The position numbers and the translations under genes are program-made. From Tritrichomonas musculus (taxonomy: Eukaryota > Parabasalia > Tritrichomonadida > Tritrichomonadidae), in contig JAPFFF010000034.1 of NCBI GenBank assembly GCA_039105265.1, forward strand, positions 1,364,001 through 1,428,000: a DNA stretch of 64,000 nucleotides. Direction: 5' to 3'. The notes under the pieces were generated by a model. The model made no database searches. It saw nothing but the letters and a program-made list of their open reading frames with translations, and was not told where the DNA came from. Every line of letters starts with the position of its first letter. Position 1 is the first letter of the stretch. Below are positions 38,831 through 47,800 of this stretch, in pieces.

Positions 38831-40732
38831 TCATGTCACATATATAACATTTACTTTTGATCCAATACCGGTTTGATGTGCATTAAATGAAGATGGAATT
38901 GATATTTGTGTTAATGATGAACATTCGCTAAAAGCAGAATCTCCAATTGAAGTTACAGATGGCGGAATTGATATTTGTGTTAATGATGAACATTCGCTAA
39001 AAGCAGAATCTCCAATTGAAGTTACAGAAGAAGGAATTGATATTTGTGTTAATGATGAACATTCGCTAAAAGCAGAATCTCCAATTGAAGTTACAGATGG
39101 CGGAATTGATATTTGTGTTAATGATGAACATTCGCTAAAAGCATAATATCCAATTGAAGTTACAGAAGAAGGAATTGTTATTTGTGTTAATGATGAACAT
39201 CCATAGAAAGCATAATATCCAATTGAAGTTACAGAAGAAGGAATTGTTATTTGTGTTAATGATGAACATCCATAGAAAGCATAATATCCAATTGAAGTTA
39301 CAGAAGAAGGAATTGTGATTTGTGTTAATGATGAACATTTATAAAAAGCATAATCTCCAATTGAAGTTACAGAAGAAGGAATTGATATTTCTGTTAATTG
39401 ATAGCAACATATAAAACATTCAAAACCAATCTTAACTCCTTTTTGTAATAATAAAAGTTTGAGTATTTTTTGGTGATTTCTTCTTGCAACGAGATGTAAT
39501 AATGTACATTTATTAATATTTTGATTTACATCTATTTCATTATTATCCAAAAAAAGTTTAACAAGGTTATAATAATTAAATTGACAAAGGTACAAAAAGA
39601 TATTTCGATTATTCATTTCAGTTGGAATAAAAAAATAATTATAAAAATGAAAACTATATGAAAGTATATTCATATAGAAATAATTAATTGAATTTTCATT
39701 TTCTTCTATATAATTGTCATAAATATAACTTGCTATTTCATTATGATGACACATAATTGATTCGCCGAGACAATTTTCATACTTTCTATAAGGTGGTTTA
39801 ACATGTTTTTCCTCAAGAAGATGAATAAGATCAGGATTTCGTGAATGAATAGCATAAATCCAAGAAGTTCGTTTTAATTCAACATTATTGAATAGTAAAT
39901 ATTGGATAATTTGAATTGATCCAAAAAACAATGCATATTCAATGAATGTTATTGAATCAGTATCAAGAATAATGTTTGTTTCAAAAATTGATTGTTTAAT
40001 TTGACTTGATGGAGAAATATTATGGATATTAATATAAGAAATAAACTCTTCAACTGAATCTTGTCGAATTAAATGGCAAATATATGAATCATTTTCTCCT
40101 ATTTCTCTTTTTTCTTTAAATTCTTTATTCCACGATTCACCTAGAATATTTTCAAGTTCTTTTTCAATCTTTTTTCTTTTTTCATCTTTGAGAAATTTTT
40201 TAATTTCTGGATAGAAAAAGTAGGCAAAAGATTTATTGATAAATTCTTCTTCTTTTTTATTATTATCATCATCATCAAAATAACATTCAACTTCTTCTTC
40301 CTCTTCTTCTTTGTCTATTTCCATGAATCCTCGGTCTATATAAAGAGATGCTGGTAATTGATTTAGAATTTTATTAAAAATAAATTCATCAACTATTACG
40401 GTTTCATTTTCAAAAAGAAAAAGAAGAATGTTTTTACTTTTTTGAAATATCGTGAAAATTTCGATATTTGAATATGTGTGCTTGATGTTTTCATTTATTA
40501 CAAAAAGAATTTGTTTAATTTTGGTAAAAAAATTGGAACTTCTACGATGGTCATTTGCAATTGTATTGATCAATTGAAGAAATAATTCAAACTCATCTTT
40601 GTTGTTGATTATTTGTGTATTTATAATTTCAATCAAATTTGAAAAAATACTTTGATCCAATGAACCATCAATAAAAGCAAGAAGTAGTTCGTACAATTCT
40701 TTCTTTTCAGTAATATAGCTTTGAACATTCAT
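38831..40732 (-). CDS. DUF3447-ankyrin protein with BspA-like LRR array
   Basis: A 633-residue protein. Residues 1 to about 330 are the trichomonad DUF3447-type N-terminal region (LFLQLINTIANDHRRS, FFYPEIKKFL, GENDSYICHLIRQDSVEEFISY, TFIEYALFFGSIQIIQYLLF). Ankyrin repeats follow (ILSY..., NIFLYLCQFNYYNLVKLFLDNNEIDVN, TLLHLVARRNHQKILKLLLLQKG). The C-terminus (about 450-633) is a BspA-like LRR_5 array of eight 23-residue units (I-(S/T)-IPSSVTSIG-x2-AF-x2-CSSLTQ). No signal peptide or membrane helix is seen, so it is probably intracellular, with scaffold or recognition roles inferred. The start ATG follows an Inr (minus-strand TCATA, 40737-40741). The LRR part is strikingly homogeneous at the DNA level. 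Confidence 0.9.
   Translation of the reverse strand: MNVQSYITEKKELYELLLAFIDGSLDQSIFSNLIEIINTQIINNKDEFELFLQLINTIANDHRRSSNFFTKIKQILFVINENIKHTYSNIEIFTIFQKSKNILLFLFENETVIVDEFIFNKILNQLPASLYIDRGFMEIDKEEEEEEVECYFDDDDNNKKEEEFINKSFAYFFYPEIKKFLKDEKRKKIEKELENILGESWNKEFKEKREIGENDSYICHLIRQDSVEEFISYINIHNISPSSQIKQSIFETNIILDTDSITFIEYALFFGSIQIIQYLLFNNVELKRTSWIYAIHSRNPDLIHLLEEKHVKPPYRKYENCLGESIMCHHNEIASYIYDNYIEENENSINYFYMNILSYSFHFYNYFFIPTEMNNRNIFLYLCQFNYYNLVKLFLDNNEIDVNQNINKCTLLHLVARRNHQKILKLLLLQKGVKIGFECFICCYQLTEISIPSSVTSIGDYAFYKCSSLTQITIPSSVTSIGYYAFYGCSSLTQITIPSSVTSIGYYAFYGCSSLTQITIPSSVTSIGYYAFSECSSLTQISIPPSVTSIGDSAFSECSSLTQISIPSSVTSIGDSAFSECSSLTQISIPPSVTSIGDSAFSECSSLTQISIPSSFNAHQTGIGSKVNVIYVT
38870..39400 (-). 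repeat. 69-bp coding tandem repeat (LRR array)
   Basis: Near-identical 69-bp units encoding the 23-residue LRR_5 repeat. Units alternate between IPPSV and IPSSV forms near the 3' end, giving a 138-bp higher-order period, while those further in carry a shared GYYAFYG variant. This pattern suggests recent unequal exchange or gene conversion. Confidence 0.88.
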
Positions 40733-40936
40733 TTTTTATGATTTATTTTTCCTTTAAATCTGCCCACAAAGAAATATAGTATTTTTATTATTAATAGATC
40801 TGCTCGTTAGTTGGTTTCCAAATTAAGAGAGTTTAAACATATTCATATGTGTGATAAAATTGCCTACTCAGCAATTAAATCCTTCTATACGTTTTGGAGT
40901 TTTCATTCAAATCGGATAATCCCATTTCAAATTTTA

Positions 40937-41030
40937 GTATTGAAATCGAGTTTTCTCTCAATTTATAAGTATTGAAATCGTGTTTTCTCTCAATTAAAAG
41001 TATTGAAATCGTGTTTTTTCTCAAATTTTT
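40937..41030 (+). repeat. 31-32-bp tandem repeat, three units
   Basis: The unit GTATTGAAATCG(A/T)GTTTTCTCTCAATT... repeats at 40937, 40969 and 41000, directly before the truncated MITE copy. Confidence 0.8.
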
Positions 41031-41036
41031 AAAAAA

Positions 41037-41183
41037 AATTTGATACGTTAAAAAATTTTCAAATGACCATCGATCTTTTATTTTTATTTATTATTGATAT
41101 CAGAGATAAATTTTTTGATTTGACATTGATATCAGAAAAATGGATCAATTATCGATATCGAAAATCGAGACTTAACAAGCCTA
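41037..41183 (+). mobile_element. Truncated hAT-like MITE end
   Basis: About 147 bp nearly identical to the right end of the 37114-38414 element (38270-38414), ending in TAACAAGCCTA. The left end is missing, and the copy abuts the 31-bp tandem repeat. Confidence 0.85.
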
Positions 41184-41996
41184 CTTTATGTTTCTTTTCC
41201 TAGTAACTTTTTCAATAAGTTAAATCAAAAAAAAATCTATAAATTTGGATGCTACAATTTTGTTTTTATTTTTTAATTTTATTATATATTTAAATTGAAG
41301 ATATATCATATATAATTAAAATAATGATTTATTCTGAGAAATTCTTTTCAATATCAATATATTAGATCTTTTTGAGTAAAATTTTATGCATTAATTTGAA
41401 AGGAACATGCACTAATTTCAATTTTATTAAGGTTTTTTTTTGATATGGTTTATTACTTTCAAGATAAACAATGATCTGATTATTACTAAAAGATTACCTA
41501 ATGATTAGTTATCATTAACTCTATAGAATAAAGATTATTCATTAATTAATCATTATTTTTTTTTCAGCATTTCTACTTTGGGTATTTTTCATTCTTGAAT
41601 TTTAATTTAAAGCCAACTACGTTGTATTCCATGATAGGCATTCCAATTGGATTTTAGTAGATGCCTAAATTTTAACAATAAAGTAAAATTTGACCTTAAT
41701 ATGATTGGGTAAAAAAAAGCAACTTTTTTCGAATATTCTTCCTTACTGCATGCTTTTTTATCATTATGCACTAATCTCGAACTATACAATGAATGTTAAA
41801 AGAGTACTAATGAATTCTTTTTTTAGGTTAATTAATTTTCGATTTTTCTTATTATATATATATAATATAGGAAGGCCTATTCAATTTTTTGTGTTCAATT
41901 TTATAAGGTGAAAAAAATTTTTCAATTTAAAAAAAATAAACGTTTTTTAGTTAAAGAATTTTATCCTTTCGCTATTTTGTACATAAAAATTGTTAA
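41184..41996. other. Intergenic, no gene seen
   Basis: AT-rich 5' flank of the pseudokinase-kinase gene. Two short overlapping open frames on opposite strands (41607-41911) have no gene-like features. Confidence 0.45.
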
Positions 41997-43817
41997 ATGT
42001 CAAACACAGATTTTTTAGATAAAAATACTTTCGATCAAATATCAAAGCAAATCATTCTAAACAAAACCAATAATAAAAAATATTATTTATCAAAGTTTCA
42101 CCTTCCTACTATTTTTGGTATTTCTGACGATTCATACTGGTTTTATGACAATCCTCCATTTTTAAAAATGAATGGTATTGTCGAAATATTATATAATAAA
42201 AAACATTTTCAAGAAAAAAATTATGCCGCAGTAGAATTTATGGAGAACGGAAAAGTTATTGATTCCATACAGAAATTAAATTCAACGACAAAAAGCAAAA
42301 TAATATTTGGTGTTGCTTCAATCATGGCCAAGCTCCACAAAAAAAATATAATTCACCTTAATTTGATCGATAATATATATCTTGATGATAAAATGGAGCC
42401 CCGGATTCAAATTTCTGGAGAATCAATTGTAAGCCAATCAGGGGAGACCTTATTCAATGAGCATGGAGCTAATTATTGGTTCTGTTCCGCTAATCAATAC
42501 ACGCCTGAAATGGACACTCTGGGTGAGTTTAGTGTCAGTTTTAAAAATGATGTTTTTATTTACGGCATTTTTTTATACCAGTTGCTAAGCAAAGAAAAAT
42601 ATTGTTATGAAATTCAATGTAAAGACAGGTATTGCACCAGATACATGAAATTTATTAGAAATGGACGAAGAGCAGAACTTGGCGAAGAAATTCCTCGTCG
42701 ATATCGTGAACTCATTGAAAATTGCTGGAATCAAGATCCTGATGAAAGAATGACATTTGAAGAAATCACAGCGAAGCTTCTAAATGACGATTTTTGTGCC
42801 ATTGATGAAGATGTTGATCTTGACGACCTTCATGACTACCAACAAAGGATAATGAATGACACAGAAGAAGAATTTGATCACTCAAATAACTATTTCATTG
42901 ATGAAGATGAAGAAAAAAAGTTCCACACAAACATCGGCCAAATTGGTGACGGTTCAACATCAGTGACGTACAAGATAGTCGACACACGAAGCAACATTCC
43001 GATGTGCAAGAAAGTGATCAAGTACAGGAATGGGCAAACCACAATCAAGGACGCTCAAAATGCATTGAAAGAATTCAATGTTTTGTATTCAATTGACCAT
43101 CCGTGCATTTGTCGTTCATTGTATTTAAACATTGCCGAGCCGATCGACATCGTTGTCAATGGAAAGAAGCAGACTGTGACAACAATTGCCCTCTTCTTGG
43201 AGTTTGAAGAATATACGTTAAATGAAGTTCTCACTTGGAATATCAACAACACGTTCAGAACACGAATTGTGGTCGACATTGCGCACGCAATGAAGTATCT
43301 TCACGAGAAAGGGATGATGCACAGGGATCTGAAAATTGAAAACATTATGCTCAACTCTCTATTTGAGACAAAACTCGTCGATTTCGGTTATGTGAAAATA
43401 AGCGAAAGCGTGCTGAATGAGTACTCTTTTGTTGGCGATTCATTGACAAAGGGAATCGGAACTTTCGCTTACATGTCGCCTGAAATGGTAAATGAAGAAG
43501 ACTACGATAACAAAACAGACGTTTATTCATTCGGCGTCATTTTGTATAGACTCTTTTACGGTTCTTTGCCCAAACAGAGCATGAAAGACAAAACAAATGG
43601 TGTCAAAATCGCGATTAAAAATCCAACACCGCCTGTGTCTGATTTCTGCGCAGATTTGATAAAGAAGTGCTTGGAGCCTAGTCCTTCAAAAAGGCCTTCA
43701 TTCAGTAAGATCCTTCAATTAATGAGAGAAAAATCATTCATGCTTGCGACAGACGTTGATCCTTCTTTAATTAAAAAGCATGATGATGAACTTGAAAAAA
43801 TTGAATCTAATAAATAA
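41997..43817 (+). CDS. Tandem pseudokinase-kinase protein (JAK-like order)
   Basis: A 606-residue protein. The first domain (about 15-265) is a strongly degenerate kinase fold: no glycine loop or VAIK lysine is evident, HRD is HLN (120-122), and the DFG region reads ISG (139-141). The C-lobe is still clear (DVFIYGIFLYQLL; CWNQDPDERMTFEEI). The second (about 308-590) looks active: GDGSTSVTYK, MCKKV lysine (338 or 339), HRDLKIEN (442-444), DFG (462-464), GTFAYMSPE and DVYSFGVILYRLF. The order pseudokinase then kinase is that of JAKs; a regulatory role for the first domain is inferred. An acidic linker (about 265-307) joins them. The start is the ATG at 41997; no good Inr is seen. Confidence 0.9.
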   Translation: MSNTDFLDKNTFDQISKQIILNKTNNKKYYLSKFHLPTIFGISDDSYWFYDNPPFLKMNGIVEILYNKKHFQEKNYAAVEFMENGKVIDSIQKLNSTTKSKIIFGVASIMAKLHKKNIIHLNLIDNIYLDDKMEPRIQISGESIVSQSGETLFNEHGANYWFCSANQYTPEMDTLGEFSVSFKNDVFIYGIFLYQLLSKEKYCYEIQCKDRYCTRYMKFIRNGRRAELGEEIPRRYRELIENCWNQDPDERMTFEEITAKLLNDDFCAIDEDVDLDDLHDYQQRIMNDTEEEFDHSNNYFIDEDEEKKFHTNIGQIGDGSTSVTYKIVDTRSNIPMCKKVIKYRNGQTTIKDAQNALKEFNVLYSIDHPCICRSLYLNIAEPIDIVVNGKKQTVTTIALFLEFEEYTLNEVLTWNINNTFRTRIVVDIAHAMKYLHEKGMMHRDLKIENIMLNSLFETKLVDFGYVKISESVLNEYSFVGDSLTKGIGTFAYMSPEMVNEEDYDNKTDVYSFGVILYRLFYGSLPKQSMKDKTNGVKIAIKNPTPPVSDFCADLIKKCLEPSPSKRPSFSKILQLMREKSFMLATDVDPSLIKKHDDELEKIESNK

Positions 43818-44875
43818 TTTAATTTGATTACATTTATTATTTAATTTAAACTCTTTCTTATTTTAAAAGTTGAAAATATAAAAGAAAAAAGAGTTCCATG
43901 TTTCAATAAGATCGAAAAAAAATCCTATCGGACGTGAAAATTTCCAAATTGAGTTTACTTTTGATAGTTCATTTTTCCATCAAAAAGTTCTCATAAGATA
44001 ATTTTCAATTCAATTTAATTTTTTATACAAGTTATAAATTGAACTATATTTTTTTTTTATTCATTTGATTATTCTTATGAACAAAATAATACTTTCATTT
44101 AAAAAAAAGTATATTTGAGCATAAAACTCAGGATATTTGATCTATTTTAAAAAGCATATTGAGAGAAAAAATCCTAGGCATGAGGATTTTTATGAGACTT
44201 TTTGGGATATAGCTTTTGGACATTAAGGTTCTATTTAGGAGAAATTAAATTGTGACTTCGGGAATTTGAACTTTTTTAATGCTAAATTAAAATCTAAGTT
44301 TGAGATTTTAAAATCTATTAAAAATTTTTTGTTCAAAAAATTTTAGAGATTGGGACATTTTAATGTCTTTTTACAGATTTAAAAATATTTCAATTGGAAT
44401 TTGGTCTTAAATTTTTGGAAATAAAAAATTAAAATGACATTTTACACCAACAAATTTGGAAATAACTTTTTTAAATATAGATTTTAAGTTGTAACTTTTG
44501 GAATTGAAAATTTTATCTCGACTTTTTAGGAAATCAAGTTCGAGTCCGCCTATATTTCAGCAAGTAGTAAATATGAAAATCAAAATTTTCCCATGGAACA
44601 ATTGATCATCGGCTTATTTCACTTGGTTAAATGTAAAATATTTGTAAACTATTCAAAATAAAGAAAATAGCATAAATTATGTGATAATAAGTCGTAAAAC
44701 CACACAATTCAAATTAATATAACAACATACTCTATTTCTTCGTAAAAAAAAGAATATCATGACAAGTATACTTGCCATAATCAAATTCTTTTTTTCAATA
44801 CAAAAAAAATTATGCATGATTATGATTATGAAATTAAAAAAAAAAACATTTTATAAAAATAAATAAAACAAACAT
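43818..44875. other. Convergent intergenic region, no gene seen
   Basis: About 1.06 kb of AT-rich sequence between two convergent genes. Apart from an isolated GTTCGAGTCC (44539-44548), which lacks a tRNA context, nothing is recognised. Confidence 0.5.
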
Positions 44876-47800
44876 TTAAGGTTCTACCAAATAAGTTTCA
44901 ACTTTCCCATCTTTACAGTCGATTGTTCTTCTATTATAAAATTTGAAGCTCAAACCGCAAATCAATTCATATACAGCGTAAGAAATGTGGACATTCATTG
45001 GGACACCGTTTTGCTCCATCTGCTGTGCTCGATTAATTGCCGGACCAATGATTTCGAATGTTGGCTTACCGATACCAAGGACGCCAGCCACAATAGGTCC
45101 TCCAGTATTCACTCCCACTCTAATTCTCAAATTCTGATTAATTTCTTCGTTGATTGCGATAATTTCTTTAATCGACTGCAAACCGAAAGAGACGACTTCT
45201 TTAGCATGAATTGAAGGCTGATTTATTTCAGCGAAGATTCCACCAGCAGCCATGTAACAATCGCCGATACATTTAATTTTAGTCATTGTATGTTTGGTGT
45301 CCAAGATTGAGTCCATTCTTTTGAACATAATATTCAATGTACTCATGACTTTTTCAGCGGGTAAAGAGCCGCACCACGGAGTGAAACTGACGATGTCAGA
45401 GAAGAGAATTGAAGCAGATTGAACAGAGAATGAAATATTTTTTTCTCCTTCTTGAACACGTCCTACTAAAGAAGGAGGTAAAATCGTACTTAACAATTTG
45501 TCACTGTTTTGTTTTTCTGACAAAATAAGAGTGTTGTAATTATGTGATTGCGTTTCATCACGACATAAGATTACAAACTTGCCACAAGCAATCATTGATG
45601 TAGCCTTTAAAATCAATTCAGTTGATCCTTTTTTATATGCAATTTCTTCTGTAGGATTCGAATTAACTGACGAGAAAAGTGTCTCAATATTTCCTGTGAA
45701 TTTGTTACTAAAAAAGAAATCTCGAATCGATTTACCAACAAGTTCAACATCATCACCAAAAATACGTTTACATGATCGATTGGCTTGTTGAATAATCATC
45801 TCGGTATTGGTGTACATAATCGCATCAGGAAGACTCTTGAAAACAATGTCAAAAAAGCCGCTATTTCGATCTAACGATTCATTCTGTTGTGACGAAAAAT
45901 CGCCTGAAAGAATCCGTGAAATCTTCGTCGATGAGAAAATAACAGATGGACTACAATGAAGAAGAAGAGATAAGACTGAACGGATATGATTTTCAATTGA
46001 CAAAATTTGAAGGTAAAGAAGAACTTCAACAAAAATTCCAGCAATTAAAAGAGCTGTAATGAAAGGAATGTATTTACCTTTCTGTTCATTCAAGTTATCC
46101 ATGATTAATGGGAAAATTTGTTTATGTAAAGGATCAAAGAAACGTTCATAAAGAGGTGAAATCAAATGAAGCCAAAGTGTGTCAAAATGTGGATCTTTTG
46201 ACTCAATTTTTTTAACGATTCCGTTCCGATACGGAATGAGTGAAAACATGATAAATGGCTCCATTAAAACGAATGTCATATCAACAGGTGAACATTCCAA
46301 AATCTTAGATAAATTAAAATCATTATCTTCAAAAGTTTCTTCTTTTATACTTAAAGTTTTCGTGATGTTCAAATAGTCATAATTTGAACAATTTGAAGGA
46401 TAAGCATTCTTTACTCCTTCTGTGAAACCAAGGAAAGGAACTTCTTGATTCGATGGTCCACCAGCGCTAATTAAATGATAATAACTACTACTCTTTTCGA
46501 AATATGATTGTAAATAAGAATAGGCTTCTTGAAAAGGAACAGTTGGAATTGGATTTCCACTTCCTTCGAAGAGGATTTCATTAAAACAATTCATTGAGCC
46601 AAGCAACATTGAATATGATGCCAACAAATAGAAAAGATGAGGAGCAGAATTTCGAACAGTCTCATTCAAATGAAATACAAGATCACAAAATAAATATATA
46701 CAAATAATTGCAAATAAAACTATGAAAAAAGTGCCAATAATTATAACAATGACATCTGAAAATGAACTTTCTGAATTACCACTTGAATTGAAGATTTTTA
46801 ATATGGTTTCTTCTTGCTTGTTCATTTCTTCAGGTTGGTTTTCTTTCATTTTATTTGAATCTCGATTTTCAGCCAAATTAGAAACAATGTTTTTTGGCAA
46901 CGAAAAAAGGCATTGATAAGTTTCATTTTTATTTGAATTCAACCATTTTATTTCGATAATTAAAGTTGTTGAATAAATGACAACTTCAACCAAAATTAAA
47001 GTAATTAAAACAATAAGTCTAATTTTTAATGATTTTTCATATTTTTGGTCAATGAATTCAAGCATATAATTCAAAGCAGAATCAATATTTGCTGAAATCC
47101 AATAAATATTATTCGCACAATTTAACACTGCTGCAGAATCCAAAATATTATGCTCAATTTTATATGCACTTAAAACAATTCTTTGCTGAATTGTGAAATC
47201 TAAAATACCACCAGAAATAGAAACTAATTGTCTCGTGAAATTTCCAGATGATGTATAATAATCATAAGGAACAGAAGTGTGAAAAATTAAATTTCTCGCT
47301 TTATCAATTAATTCATTATTATCTTCAAATTTTCGAAATGATCCGAAATCTTGAAGAGCATTTGTTGTTTCTTCAACAATGTATTCAAGTTGTTTCTTAG
47401 TATTCCAAGTATTTCCGAATGAAACTGGCGGTTTTTCATCTTTATAAATATTTTTATTAAAAACATCAATTTCTTCGCCAATGTAACGCAACGAAAAGCC
47501 GACAACTTGAAAAGCACGAGCTTGCAGTAAAGAAAGAGAGCCAATAAACTGAAGAGGTCTCTCTAGTATCTTTATATAGTACTCAATATAGATAAGACCA
47601 AATATGCATGGAATTACAAACAGAAATAAAGTTGTCAATATTCGAATGAGCTTTGTTCCAACAATTGAAGGTATCATTAATTCATTGATATTCATCTTAA
47701 TTCCAGCAACTTGATCAAGATCTTTATTACGTTCATAATCAATTCCAATTTCATTCGTATCATTATCAAAATTAAGGCCTGCTTCCATCGTTGATGACAA

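Noticed and set aside
38870-39400. Regular 69-bp repeats as a CRISPR array or satellite
   Set aside because: They are in frame inside a long coding sequence and encode the LRR_5 repeat.
41607-41911. Two overlapping short frames on opposite strands
   Set aside because: No recognisable protein features, and mutually overlapping in an AT-rich spacer.
44536-44550. GTTCGAGTCC, like a tRNA B box
   Set aside because: No A box or cloverleaf can be drawn in the preceding 80 bases.
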